From the NCBI GenBank assembly GCA_964534175.1, contig CAZHNS010000008.1, forward strand, positions 1-64,000: 64,000 nt of DNA, given 5' to 3'. This document shows, piece after piece, positions 25,293 to 33,588 of this stretch. The stretch comes from JAFGHJ01 sp964534175. GTDB taxonomy: Bacteria; Hydrothermota; UBA3072. Within the stretch, counting starts at the first letter, position 1, and each line of letters begins with the position of its first letter. Position numbers and translations under genes: made by a program. The notes beneath the pieces are model-generated. The model worked only from the letters and a program-made list of their open reading frames with translations. It ran no database searches and was not told the DNA's origin.

Positions 25293-25343
25293 AAAACACA
25301 AGAGCTATAAGCGGCCATGGCCGCTTATAGCTCTTGTGTTTTT
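25293..25343 (+). terminator. 50-bp perfect palindrome, probable terminator
   Basis: Positions 25293-25342 form an uninterrupted perfect palindrome centred on CCATGG, running from AAAACACAAGAGC to GCTCTTGTGTTTT and ending in five T. As RNA this is a very long hairpin with a T tract. It ends the receptor operon. Such a long loopless palindrome is unusual for an ordinary terminator. Confidence 0.8.
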
Positions 25344-25353
25344 ATATTAGGAC

Positions 25354-25381
25354 TTGCCATATTTCTTTCCTTTCATATATT
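25354..25381 (+). promoter_or_regulatory. Probable promoter of the repeat lipoprotein gene
   Basis: TTGCCA (25354-25359), 16 bp, TATATT (25376-25381), directly after the palindrome and 22 bases before the ATG at 25404. Confidence 0.5.
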
Positions 25382-25403
25382 AAAAAAAATTATGGGAGGT
25401 AAA

Positions 25404-26546
25404 ATGAAGTTATTCTTATTCGTTTTCTCGTTTACTTTAACAATAATTTTATTTATAAGCGGATGTGCCGGAGATGAAGGTGTTTATAAGTACTACCGAA
25501 AGGTCGCCGTTGACGGTGGATACTCTATTATAGGTGAGTATCCGCTGGGTCCCGAGTTGGGAAATAAGGGAGAATCATATCGTTTTTTCTATAATAATGA
25601 GGGAAAGCTTACAAAAGTAGATCATCTAGTAGGAGGAAAACTTAAAGAAGGGTCTTTTTTTGGAAATGATGTTGCCAGGGTAATTATCGAACGTTTAGAG
25701 GTATATGAAAAAAGGTCATACTTTGACGCAAATGATATTCCCGTTAGAGATAAATACGGGGTTTTTTCCACAAGTATACTGTTTGATGAAAACAATAACC
25801 CGCTCTCTAAGTTGAATTACGCTAAATATGATGAATTCGCAGAGGATATTTATGGTGTGGCGCAGTACTCATTTACTACTAATGAGAAAGGGTTGGTAGA
25901 AAAGGTTATTTTTTATGATTTTTCCGGAAAAAGAATAACAAGCCAAGAGGGTGGTTTTGAAACGTGTTTTACTTATGACGAAAACGGATATTTTTTTGAA
26001 CGAAGTTATTTTGATTCCAGAGGAAACTTGAGGGAAAACAAAGATGGTGTTGCTGTACTACGAAGGAAGTTTGATGATAAGGGAAATATAGTAGAAATAA
26101 GATACTTCAATGCTAAAGATAAATTAACAGAGGCGGGAGGTGGGGTTGCCATTATACAGCAGAAATTCGATGAAGATGGTAATATTATCGAATCGGGATA
26201 TTTGGGCAAAAATGAAAAATTGAAGGAAAATAATATGGGTGTTGCTATTATGCGGTGTAAGTTTGACGCTTACGGAAATATAGTGGAGCAGAAATATTAT
26301 GACTCATCTGATGAGCTTACGGAGGGAGAATTTTATGGATTCGCTATCAGGCAGTGGGAATATAATGAAGATGGGTTGTTAGTGGAGACAAGGTTCTTAG
26401 ATGTTAATGGAAATTTGACAGACGTTATAAACGAGGAAACGGCAATATTACGAATGAAGTACGATGCGGATGGAGATCTCGAGCAAGTTTTACGTTTTAA
26501 TAAAGATGGCAACCCATTGGAAGATTCCTTGACAAACGTTCCCTAA
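25404..26546 (+). CDS. Lipoprotein with tandem YD-like repeats
   Basis: A 380-residue lipoprotein starting at the ATG at 25404 (GGGAGG 5 bases upstream; a longer frame from 25317 would begin within the terminator palindrome). The lipobox is ISGC (Cys near 21). From about residue 150 it has at least five repeats of roughly 36-40 residues of the form (K/R)(F/Y)D-D/E-x-GN-I-V/I-E-x-(K/R)YF-(N/D)-S/A-x-(D/N)xL-x-E. They resemble YD/MORN-like beta-hairpin repeats. Its function is unknown. It is probably monocistronic. Confidence 0.8.
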   Translation: MKLFLFVFSFTLTIILFISGCAGDEGVYKYYRKVAVDGGYSIIGEYPLGPELGNKGESYRFFYNNEGKLTKVDHLVGGKLKEGSFFGNDVARVIIERLEVYEKRSYFDANDIPVRDKYGVFSTSILFDENNNPLSKLNYAKYDEFAEDIYGVAQYSFTTNEKGLVEKVIFYDFSGKRITSQEGGFETCFTYDENGYFFERSYFDSRGNLRENKDGVAVLRRKFDDKGNIVEIRYFNAKDKLTEAGGGVAIIQQKFDEDGNIIESGYLGKNEKLKENNMGVAIMRCKFDAYGNIVEQKYYDSSDELTEGEFYGFAIRQWEYNEDGLLVETRFLDVNGNLTDVINEETAILRMKYDADGDLEQVLRFNKDGNPLEDSLTNVP

Positions 26547-26564
26547 GTTTTCAGGAAGATAATA

Positions 26565-27767
26565 CTAAATTTTTTCAAGCCTATTCATTATTTCTAGACA
26601 TCCTCTTGTGTTGTGATAGGGCGCTTTCCATGGACCTACTTTGTTTTCTTCTGATAGGTAAGGCTCGCCTTTTCTGTTTACCCTGAAAAACCATTCTCCT
26701 TTTTTCCTGTCCACAATGTGCTTTTTCACAAAATTCCAGCAATTGGAAGAAGCTTCAAGGAATCTTTTTTCATTAGATATTTGAAAGGCATTTAGAAATC
26801 CGACCATGGCTTCTATCTGAGGCCACCAATGTTTATCTGTATCGAGCACTCCATTTGTGTTTCCATCGTTCATTATACCTCCGTCGCTATCCACCCCTTC
26901 TTCTAAGGTAATATTTGCTAATCTAAGGGAAGCTTCTTTTATCTTTTCTATCAGGGTTTCATCATTTGTTAACTCGGTAGCCTTATAGAGAAGCCAACTT
27001 CCTTCTATATCGTGTCCGTATGAGAAAATGTCTGATTTTAAATTCCAGAGATCGTCAAAGAAAAGATTAAAATGTCCTGTTTTTGAGTCAATTATTTTAT
27101 TTAGAAAGATATTAATCAATAGTTTTAATTGTTTTTCTAATTTTTCGTTTTCCCATATTCTCAGGAAATTTGTGTACCCTTCAAGTACATGTAGATGTGT
27201 ATTCATAGTTTTATTTTCGTTTTTGTCTTTATCGCTCAATCGGACATCTTCTATAGGATTCCATTCACGATCACAAGCTTCAAAATAACCGGGGTATTCA
27301 GGATCAAAACTATGTTTTTCTATCAATTCAAAAATATCAATTGCCCAGTCTATAGCTTTCCTGTTGCCGGAGATTTTGTAATATTCAGCTAAAGCATAGA
27401 TACAAAAAGCCTGAGCATAGATTTGTTTTTTCATGTCAATTGGTTGCCCTTTATAATCAAGCAGCCAGAAAATTCCCCCTTTTTCATCGTCACTAAAATA
27501 TCTTACTATATATTGGTATGCACGTTCGGCTAATTCGAGATATCTTTTTTCTTTAAATTTTTCATATAGAGCAGAATAGGTCCAGAGTATTCTTGTGTTT
27601 AATACTGCCGATTTTGGATAATCCTTGATTATTTCTCCGTTGTTTAAAATCCTGCCTAAAAACCCTCCGTTCTCTTTGTCGACAGTTTTATCCCAGAAAG
27701 GAAGAATATTATTTTTAAGTTCAGTTTCGATTTCTTTATAGTATTTTCTAATATCCATAATTTGCAT
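26565..27767 (-). CDS. Cellobiose 2-epimerase-like (N-acylglucosamine 2-epimerase family)
   Basis: A 400-residue (alpha/alpha)6-barrel protein without a signal peptide, so cytoplasmic. Family motifs in order are NGGFLGRI (about 33), KSAVLNTRILWTYS, NTHLHVLEGYTNFLR (about 193), FSYGHDIEGSWLLYKA (His general base), KHWWPQIEAMVGF (about 312) and GPWKAPYHNTRGCLEIM at the end. This set is characteristic of cellobiose 2-epimerases, which convert the reducing glucose of cellobiose or mannobiose. It fits the other plant-polysaccharide genes in the window (GH5, GH67). A promoter with TTGACA at 27811-27806 on the minus strand is likely. Confidence 0.9.
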   Translation of the reverse strand: MQIMDIRKYYKEIETELKNNILPFWDKTVDKENGGFLGRILNNGEIIKDYPKSAVLNTRILWTYSALYEKFKEKRYLELAERAYQYIVRYFSDDEKGGIFWLLDYKGQPIDMKKQIYAQAFCIYALAEYYKISGNRKAIDWAIDIFELIEKHSFDPEYPGYFEACDREWNPIEDVRLSDKDKNENKTMNTHLHVLEGYTNFLRIWENEKLEKQLKLLINIFLNKIIDSKTGHFNLFFDDLWNLKSDIFSYGHDIEGSWLLYKATELTNDETLIEKIKEASLRLANITLEEGVDSDGGIMNDGNTNGVLDTDKHWWPQIEAMVGFLNAFQISNEKRFLEASSNCWNFVKKHIVDRKKGEWFFRVNRKGEPYLSEENKVGPWKAPYHNTRGCLEIMNRLEKI

Positions 27768-27821
27768 CCATTAATTATATCTTATTTAAAGATTCTTTCG
27801 GGATTTGTCAAGGTTATTTTA

Positions 27822-28090
27822 GCCACGAAGTCACTAAGAGTAGAATGAGTCCAAAGTCAAAACTTAATCCCAACCCCTAAATCCAAAATCCTAAATTTAA
27901 ACCTCATATTACACAGATTGTCACGAGACTTTTTATTTTTAACCACAAAACACACTAAATTTTTATTATATTTTTAAAATCTGTTCTCGACATCCAAATT
28001 ATTCTTACACGGAACTCCTAAACCATTAGATCGTTGGGTCGTTGGAATAGTAAGGAGGTAAAGTTCCCTAACCAACGAACCCACGACCCA
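27822..28090. repeat. Intergenic gap with several degenerate phrase repeats
   Basis: No gene is supported in 27768-28098. Phrases include GCCACGAAGTCACTAAGAG (about 27823-27841), a CCAACCCCTAAATCCAAAATCC type segment (about 27871-27895) and CACAGATTGTCACGAG. At 28030-28090 GTTGGGTCGTTGG is partly inverted as CCAACGAACCCACGACCCAA, which can fold as a hairpin. Confidence 0.5.
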
Positions 28091-28098
28091 ATGGAATG

Positions 28099-28932
28099 TT
28101 ATTTCGAGGCAAGATGTATTTTTATCCAAATTTCTTTTTTCTGAGAGTTTCCCGGCGGCCTTTCTCCCCGTGGCGGTCCTCCTCCTGATCCACCTCCTCC
28201 GCCCTGTGGCATATTTCTCCCTCCTGGTGGTCCGCCTTCCGGCCTGTGCCCTCCCCTCATACCCTCAGGTTTTCCTCCTCCTTGTATTTCGAGGCAAAAA
28301 CTAATTTCATCTCCGGGGTTTGCTCTGATAGCAAAACTTTCTAATCTTTTAAATCTTAACGGTATTTTCAATTCGTAAATAAGAATTCCGTTTGAAATAC
28401 CGTATTCTATAGCCGGACCGTTGGTACCATCTTTTGAGATCGGATCCGAGTCGCCGTTATCATTTATTACGGCGAACTTATCTTTTCCCATACTTTCCAT
28501 ATCCATGGAACGGTTTCCTCCCGTTAATCTCATTTCTTTACCTTTGGAGCGTACCTCCGGTAGAGTCGAGTCTCTCATTTTTGACATCTCGGGGCCTCCT
28601 GAGAAAAGAAGTCCTCTTTTTTTATTTTTTCCTCCGGTACTATCCACCCATAGTTTTACTCCCTTCTTCTTTATCTGTCCACCCAAATTTATATCCCTGG
28701 AATAAAAGGTCATATAAAGATAATCGTTATCGTTACATAATTTAAAGTTAAAAGTATTGTCATCATCGGTAGAAATAACTGGAATTTCTTCCCAGTCTGT
28801 GATTAATCCATCGATATTGATATTGTTTTCCAACCATATACTTTTAGTCTTCAGCGTTTTGTCTGAGCATCCTGTGTTTAAGAGTATCGCAGTAGATGCA
28901 AAAAAAATCGATATTAATATATTTTTCTTCAT
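28099..28932 (-). CDS. DOMON/CBM9-like lipoprotein with a Gly/Pro-rich tail, ECF-controlled
   Basis: A 277-residue lipoprotein: the lipobox is NTGC (Cys22). Residues about 30-220 resemble a DOMON/CBM9-like sandwich (NINIDGLITDWEEIPVI at its start, DNDYLYMTFYSRD, EYGISNGILIYELKIPL near its end). The C-terminal 55 residues are low-complexity Gly/Pro/Arg (PEGGPPGGRNMPQGGGGG). The gene has a promoter matching the ECF-type motif shared with two Spy-like genes 1-2.6 kb away. That places it in the same stress response. What the domain binds (haem, sugar or other) is not evident. Confidence 0.78.
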   Translation of the reverse strand: MKKNILISIFFASTAILLNTGCSDKTLKTKSIWLENNINIDGLITDWEEIPVISTDDDNTFNFKLCNDNDYLYMTFYSRDINLGGQIKKKGVKLWVDSTGGKNKKRGLLFSGGPEMSKMRDSTLPEVRSKGKEMRLTGGNRSMDMESMGKDKFAVINDNGDSDPISKDGTNGPAIEYGISNGILIYELKIPLRFKRLESFAIRANPGDEISFCLEIQGGGKPEGMRGGHRPEGGPPGGRNMPQGGGGGSGGGPPRGERPPGNSQKKEIWIKIHLASK

Positions 28933-28990
28933 AAAATACCTCTCTTGTATATTGAAATTATTTTTTAAACCTCTTCAGTCATTTTTTTAT

Positions 28991-29019
28991 TATGACCTAC
29001 TTGTACCGATTCTGGTTCC
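28991..29019 (-). promoter_or_regulatory. ECF-type promoter of the DOMON-like lipoprotein gene
   Basis: On the minus strand GGAAC (29019-29015), 18 bp, GTCATA (28996-28991). The same two boxes with the same spacing occur at 30009-30037 and 31560-31588. The expected start is about 50 bases before the ATG at 28932. Confidence 0.72.
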
Positions 29020-29025
29020 GGTTTA

Positions 29026-29053
29026 TTGACAAATTAGGGTTTTATTTTAATAT
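29026..29053 (+). promoter_or_regulatory. Promoter of the thymidylate-synthase-like gene
   Basis: TTGACA (29026-29031), 16 bp, TAATAT (29048-29053), divergent from and directly abutting the ECF promoter. The ATG at 29072 has GGGGG-type purines 5-8 bases upstream. Confidence 0.6.
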
Positions 29054-29071
29054 TCAAACAGGGGGTGATGT

Positions 29072-29944
29072 ATGTCATCTGTTAAAAAATCAAAGAAAAA
29101 TACAAACGGTATACCTGTTTTACATGCGGAAGGTGATTGTATTGCCAGAGCCTGGGAAAATTCTCTTATCGCGCTTTACGAGCAAGGATGTGATATAAAG
29201 ACACAATATGATAAACCCGAAGATCCTCCGAGTAAAGACGCGACTATGGTTATAACGATTACGGATCCTCTAAGTGAGCCTATGCTTCATAAAGATTTTC
29301 CGGCTGGCATTGAATTCCTTCAAGAATATGTAATGGAGGTTTGTGAGGGTATTAAAGATCATTTGGTACGTGATCCTGATGATCCGGATGATACACGCTG
29401 GGAATACACATATCATCAGCGTCTGTTCGCGTACGAAGCTCCAAACGTAAAACCTGTAGATCAGATTGAGATTATGTGCCAAAAACTAACCGATAAGTCT
29501 TATACAAGAAGAGCGCAGGCTATTACCTGGAAGGTTTGGGAGGACAACGAATGTTATGATCCGCCCTGTCTCCAGAGTCTTTGGTGCCGGATTGCAGAAG
29601 AGGCAGGAGAATCTTATCTGAATATGAATGTTCGTTTTCGTTCAAATGATGCATATAAGGCTGCGTTTATGAATATATTCGCTCTTGTACAGTTACAGGC
29701 TAAGATTGCAAAAAGAATTTCAGAGATTTCGGGTAAAGATATTAAGGTTGGAAGATACTGCCATATAGCTGACAGCTATCACATTTACGGTTCTTACTTT
29801 GAAGAATTTAAGGGTCGTTTCTTAGGGGCTCTTGAAAAACGTACTTTCGAAGGGCGTACGATGCGATATGAAGATTTTCGTGAAATGATGGAAGCCGCCC
29901 GCCCGTCGATTATGGAACGGGTTAAGAATATGAAGAGGGAGTAG
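29072..29944 (+). CDS. Thymidylate synthase-like protein
   Basis: A 290-residue protein related to thymidylate synthase of the short archaeal type. Matching motifs: TRRAQAITWKVWEDNECYDPPCLQ has the nucleophile as Cys166; RFRSNDAYKAAFMN includes the conserved R-S-N-D (190-193) and Asn201, at the position that distinguishes dUMP from dCMP; and YCHIADSYHIYGSY corresponds to the His-x-Tyr of the dUMP site. The N-terminal folate region is not canonical. Activity could be dTMP synthesis or a related nucleotide C5 modification. It sits alone between two ECF-controlled units. Confidence 0.72.
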   Translation: MSSVKKSKKNTNGIPVLHAEGDCIARAWENSLIALYEQGCDIKTQYDKPEDPPSKDATMVITITDPLSEPMLHKDFPAGIEFLQEYVMEVCEGIKDHLVRDPDDPDDTRWEYTYHQRLFAYEAPNVKPVDQIEIMCQKLTDKSYTRRAQAITWKVWEDNECYDPPCLQSLWCRIAEEAGESYLNMNVRFRSNDAYKAAFMNIFALVQLQAKIAKRISEISGKDIKVGRYCHIADSYHIYGSYFEEFKGRFLGALEKRTFEGRTMRYEDFREMMEAARPSIMERVKNMKRE

Positions 29945-30008
29945 TTTAGGTATCAGGTCTTAGGTTTTAGTTTTGACTTTGGACCTTGGTAATCTTGTGG
30001 TTAAATTT

Positions 30009-30037
30009 GGAACCGATACTTAGTTTACAAGGTCTTA
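30009..30037 (+). promoter_or_regulatory. ECF-type promoter of the Spy-like / sigma / anti-sigma operon
   Basis: GGAAC (30009-30013), 18 bp, GTCTTA (30032-30037). The first nine bases after the GGAAC box (CGATAC) are shared with the 31560 promoter. Transcription would start about 10 bases before the ATG at 30055, so the operon likely carries its own sigma factor's feedback. Confidence 0.75.
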
Positions 30038-30054
30038 TTCAAAAAGGAGGATGT

Positions 30055-30579
30055 ATGTCAAGAAGAAATGTTATTTTGATGTTATCTTTAACTATATTTA
30101 CTTTGATAGCGGGTTGCAATCGTGATTTTTCGTCAAAGAGACCCCCAAGATCTCCTTTCGGACACCGTCATCCGGGAGGACATGGAGATATTTCCGGATT
30201 TGGATTTGGTAGGATCGAAAAAATGGCGGAGGAATTAAATTTATCAGAACAGCAGATTGAAGAATTGAAGGAAATAGAGAAGGAAATGGGCGAAAAACGT
30301 TCTCTGATGAGGAAGGAGAGAAAGGATGAAGAAAGTATTAAGATAAAAATTGTTGATCTCATCAGAAAAGACTCATTATCAAGAGAAGAAGTTTTAAGTT
30401 TTATGAATAAGCTGCATTCTTTGAAGGAAGAACACAGAATGCAAATGGATAGTTTAATGGCTGAAAGATTAGCTAAAATTCATGCTGTTCTTACGAAGGA
30501 ACAAAGGGAGATATTAGCAAAAAAACTTGAAGAATTCGAGCCTGAGCGAAAATTTAAACCGGTAAAAGATATAAAGTAA
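30055..30579 (+). CDS. Spy/CpxP-like periplasmic lipoprotein
   Basis: A 174-residue lipoprotein read from the ATG at 30055 (AAAAAGGAGG 4 bases upstream; an earlier in-frame start at 29986 precedes the promoter). The lipobox is IAGC (Cys20). After a His/Pro/Gly-rich stretch (FGHRHPGGHGD) come three long helices with the LTxxQ signature: LNLSEQQIEELKEIEKEM and LTKEQREIL. Spy/CpxP proteins are envelope-stress chaperones or metal-sensing modulators (compare CnrX/ZraP). Its gene is first in an operon with an ECF sigma and a small membrane protein, an arrangement in which such a protein may sense stress. Confidence 0.85.
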   Translation: MSRRNVILMLSLTIFTLIAGCNRDFSSKRPPRSPFGHRHPGGHGDISGFGFGRIEKMAEELNLSEQQIEELKEIEKEMGEKRSLMRKERKDEESIKIKIVDLIRKDSLSREEVLSFMNKLHSLKEEHRMQMDSLMAERLAKIHAVLTKEQREILAKKLEEFEPERKFKPVKDIK

Positions 30580-30580
30580 T

Positions 30581-31114
30581 ATGGACAAGGAGGCTTTTGC
30601 CTCTATTGTAGAGGAAACCAAAAGTATTGTTTTAAAAGCTATTAGAAAAACTCTGTTTTCTGAATATTATTATGCTATCGATGATGTGGCTCAGGAAACT
30701 TATATTAGAGCATATCGGAGTTTAATTAAGAGTAAATTTAAGGAAGAGTCGAAACTGTCTTCATGGTTATACACAATTGCTAGGAATGAGTCGATAAGAA
30801 TGAATAAAAAATTAAAGTCGGGAGAAAGAAGAAGAGAAAAGTATATGGAAAGAAATATAGAATATCTAAATAGTGACGGAAGAAATAATATAGAGGAAAA
30901 AATAGAGAAGGATGACTTGCTTGACAGACTAAGTGAAGCTGTCAAAAAGCTCCCTGATAAATATGGAAATGTGTTTGATTTATATGTAAAAGGTTTTAAT
31001 GAAAAACAAATAGCAAAATTCCTTTCGATTTCCCGAGGTACAGTGAAGTCAAGAATACACAGAGGGAAAGAGAAATTAAGGAAAATATTAAATGAGGAGA
31101 AAATTTATGTATAG
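30581..31114 (+). CDS. RNA polymerase sigma factor, ECF
   Basis: A 177-residue ECF sigma factor. Region 2 is about residues 15-80 (YAIDDVAQETYIRAYRSLIK, then SWLYTIARNESIRM). Region 4 is about 110-170 (LPDKYGNVFDLYVKGFNEKQ, with the helix-turn-helix IAKFLSISRGTVKSRIHRGK). It begins 1 base after the Spy-like gene and overlaps the next gene by 8 bases. The promoter upstream of its operon has a GGAAC -35 box, typical of ECF-recognised promoters, and two neighbouring genes have the same box, so this factor probably reads that motif. Confidence 0.93.
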   Translation: MDKEAFASIVEETKSIVLKAIRKTLFSEYYYAIDDVAQETYIRAYRSLIKSKFKEESKLSSWLYTIARNESIRMNKKLKSGERRREKYMERNIEYLNSDGRNNIEEKIEKDDLLDRLSEAVKKLPDKYGNVFDLYVKGFNEKQIAKFLSISRGTVKSRIHRGKEKLRKILNEEKIYV

Positions 31115-31409
31115 AATAGATAGTGAAATAAACAAAAGAAAACAAAACAAACTCTGGAGCGAGGATATCGCACAGAAAGTTCTTTCTGAGAAATCCAGAA
31201 GAACCAGGAGAAAATTAACTGTTGCCGGGTCTTTTCTTATAATGTTTTTTGTGTTCTTTGTTATTGGATTCAATGTTTCCAGGGTTGGAATCGAGAGTCC
31301 TTACTGGGTTGATGATTTTATATCCTCAGTGACTGATGATAGTTACTATCAATCAGAGGTACAAGAGGACTTGTATTACTTCGTGACCTATTCTTTTAAC
31401 GGACAGTGA
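31107..31409 (+). CDS. Small single-pass membrane protein, putative anti-sigma factor
   Basis: A 100-residue protein starting at the ATG at 31107 (GAGGAG 8 bases upstream). The N-terminal 40 residues are charged and cytoplasmic (MYRIDSEINKRKQNKLWSED). One hydrophobic span follows (about 41-60), then an acidic Tyr-rich outside part. It overlaps the sigma gene by 8 bases. Context and topology suggest it holds the sigma factor at the membrane, with the Spy-like lipoprotein on the other side. No zinc-binding anti-sigma motif is present. Confidence 0.62.
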   Translation: MYRIDSEINKRKQNKLWSEDIAQKVLSEKSRRTRRKLTVAGSFLIMFFVFFVIGFNVSRVGIESPYWVDDFISSVTDDSYYQSEVQEDLYYFVTYSFNGQ

Positions 31410-31559
31410 TTGTAATCCTTTAGGCATTACAGTTGCTTGGTTAATTAGTTAATTAGTCAAAAATATTCGTGTTATTCTTATAATCTATTATTTCTGTTAT
31501 TGGGGTTGCAGGAGGATTCTTTATTCTATCTTCTGGCTCCTGAATTCTCTATTAAAAAT

Positions 31560-31588
31560 GGAACCGATACAAAGTTTGTTGGGTCATA
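31560..31588 (+). promoter_or_regulatory. ECF-type promoter of the second Spy-like gene
   Basis: GGAAC (31560-31564), 18 bp, GTCATA (31583-31588), 20 bases before the ATG at 31609. It shares GGAACCGATAC and a central AGTTT with the 30009 promoter. Confidence 0.75.
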
Positions 31589-31608
31589 TCTGAAAATTGG
31601 AGGAAATC

Positions 31609-32118
31609 ATGAAAAAATATGTAATAGTAATAGTCTCGGTTTTAATGAGTGTTTTTGTAACTTTACCTTTGACACTTCAGGCAGAGAGAGGAATGCAAGG
31701 TAAAAATATGATGGGTGAAGGGACGAAAATGGGAGGTTGGCATCATGATTGGCTTTCTAACTTGAACCTTGACGAAGAAGTATTACAGAAAATGCAAGAA
31801 ATGAGGTTGAAGAATAAGGAAAGGATGCTTGAATTAAAAAATCAGATTGAAAAGAAAGAGCTGGAAATGGAAAAAGTTCTTATGGATAAGAAACTTGATT
31901 TCAAAAAAATTCTTTCTATTAATGACGACATAGCTGCTCTTAGACAGAAAATATCAAGGGAAAAATTAGAGAATAAAATAGAAATGTATAAACTTCTTCC
32001 GGATGACAAAAAGGAAGAAGCGAGAAAAATGTTTCTTCATCGGTTTTTAAAAAGAGGACATGGGAAAACCGGAGGGCACTTGCAAAAAGGTGCGCCAGAT
32101 TGCCCTAGAAATAAGTAA
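31609..32118 (+). CDS. Spy/CpxP-like periplasmic protein
   Basis: A 169-residue protein from the ATG at 31609 (GGAGG 5 bases upstream). It has a signal peptide (about 1-25, no lipobox), a Met/Gly/His-rich segment (GMQGKNMMGEGTKMGGWHHD), then a helical Spy-like core (NLDEEVLQKMQEMRLKNKER, IEKKELEMEKVLMDK, LPDDKKEEARKMFLHRF). The tail is His/Gly/Lys-rich. Met- and His-rich ends may bind metal; this is inference. It has its own ECF promoter and precedes the efflux genes, with only a partial terminator between. Confidence 0.8.
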   Translation: MKKYVIVIVSVLMSVFVTLPLTLQAERGMQGKNMMGEGTKMGGWHHDWLSNLNLDEEVLQKMQEMRLKNKERMLELKNQIEKKELEMEKVLMDKKLDFKKILSINDDIAALRQKISREKLENKIEMYKLLPDDKKEEARKMFLHRFLKRGHGKTGGHLQKGAPDCPRNK

Positions 32119-32135
32119 ACTACCCCTCTTGATTC

Positions 32136-32175
32136 CTAAGGGGTGCAAGGATATAAATATTCTTGTACCCCTTAG
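32136..32175 (+). terminator. Hairpin after the second Spy-like gene
   Basis: CTAAGGGGTGCAAG (32136-32149) pairs with CTTGTACCCCTTAG (32162-32175), one G-T pair, around a 12-base loop. No T tract follows, so it may attenuate rather than stop transcription into the efflux genes. Confidence 0.6.
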
Positions 32176-32226
32176 TTACATTGCTAAAAATTTAAAAAGG
32201 AATATAATAGTTGAGGATAATGATAT

Positions 32227-33588
32227 ATGAAAAACGATTTATCTGGCTTTAAATTAAATTTAATATCTAAAAATATTTTCTTATTCGTTGCTTTTTTCGG
32301 AGTGGGTTTTGCTTCTTTGGGGCAATATGAAAAAGATACGCTCGAGAAGCCATTTTCTATAGACCAGTGTGTTGAGTTCGCTCTTTTAAATTCGCCTCTT
32401 ATTGGAGTGGCGGAAGGATCGGTGAGAAAAAGCGAACTGGATGTTAAAGATGCTAAAGCTAATTTTCTTCCGGAAATCAGTCTTTCTGGAGGGTATTATA
32501 TTAATGATACGTATAATACGTTATCCTGGAATAGCGACCATTATGATCTTGCTCTTTCTGCTTCAATAGAACCATTTAGCAGCGGTAGAACGTATCTCGA
32601 TGTAGAAAGGACTGATGCTAACCTTACTTCTGCAAGAGAAGGTTATCGGCTTACCCGTATGAATCTTATTATGGAAGTAATTGAGGGATATTACAATTTA
32701 CTTAAAGCTTCTCAGATGCTGGATCTCAGAAGAAGCACACTTGAACAAAAAGAATATCAGCTTGAGTTCTCAAAGGCTCAATTCGAACTTGGGATGGTGC
32801 CCAGAGCTGATACCCTTAAAGCCAGGGCAGCTTTAGAATCGGCAAGGGTAAGTTTGCATGAGGCAGATGGAGAACTTTTGATAAGTAAAGCAGAACTTAA
32901 CGAAGTTATGGGGCTTGATCTTGATTTTCCCATATCGATTGAAGATGTGGAGTTAGAGAAATTAGATGTTCCAGAATTTGATAGTGTATTAATGGTGGCT
33001 TACATGAATAGACCGGATGTAGAACAACGGAGGGCTTTGATCGCCGCAAGTAAATATAATATGATGATAGCCTGGATTAACAGATTGCCGACCTTGACCT
33101 TAACGGGGGGGTACAGTCTTAACGCGGAACACTTTGCGTTTGAAGACCTGCCCTTAAATAGATCTAATTGGGATGATAATTCTGATTGGAGTGTCGGACT
33201 TATTTTAAGTTTTCCCATATTTGATGGAGGAGTTAAATCCAGGGCTATCAAAAAGGCCAATATAGATTTAAACAACGCGAGACTCGAGAATAAAGATTTA
33301 GAAAGGCAAGTTGAGCTTGAAGTAAAATCAGCCCATATTAACCTCGACAACGCTTCAAAGAAGATTGATTTAACCCAAAGGCAGGTTGCAAGTGCCGAGG
33401 AAAGTTACGAAACTGCGCTTGGCAGATATAAAAATGGGCTTGCTCCCATAACAGAAGTTATAGATGCGGAGGTCGCTTTAACCGAAGGACAAATCGATTT
33501 TATTAGTTCTAAATATGATTTTCTTGAAGCTGAGGCTCTATTAAAAAGAGCAATAGGAGTTCTTTATGATAAGGAGGAACTGGAATGA
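32227..33588 (+). CDS. TolC family outer-membrane efflux protein
   Basis: A 453-residue protein with a signal peptide ending near residue 37. Two OEP repeats follow: about 45-240 (SIDQCVEFALLNSPLIGVAE, LPEISLSGGYYIN) and about 245-450 (RPDVEQRRALI, WINRLPTLTLTGGYSL, then YETALGRYKNGLAPITEVID). These helices and strands form the outer-membrane channel and periplasmic tunnel. Its stop overlaps the start of the adaptor gene by four bases, so it is the exit duct of the MacAB-type pump encoded next. Confidence 0.94.
   Translation: MKNDLSGFKLNLISKNIFLFVAFFGVGFASLGQYEKDTLEKPFSIDQCVEFALLNSPLIGVAEGSVRKSELDVKDAKANFLPEISLSGGYYINDTYNTLSWNSDHYDLALSASIEPFSSGRTYLDVERTDANLTSAREGYRLTRMNLIMEVIEGYYNLLKASQMLDLRRSTLEQKEYQLEFSKAQFELGMVPRADTLKARAALESARVSLHEADGELLISKAELNEVMGLDLDFPISIEDVELEKLDVPEFDSVLMVAYMNRPDVEQRRALIAASKYNMMIAWINRLPTLTLTGGYSLNAEHFAFEDLPLNRSNWDDNSDWSVGLILSFPIFDGGVKSRAIKKANIDLNNARLENKDLERQVELEVKSAHINLDNASKKIDLTQRQVASAEESYETALGRYKNGLAPITEVIDAEVALTEGQIDFISSKYDFLEAEALLKRAIGVLYDKEELE

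Noticed and set aside
32136..32175. A complete terminator isolating the efflux operon
   Set aside because: The hairpin is real but no T tract follows, so full termination cannot be claimed; it is listed as a hairpin with reduced confidence.
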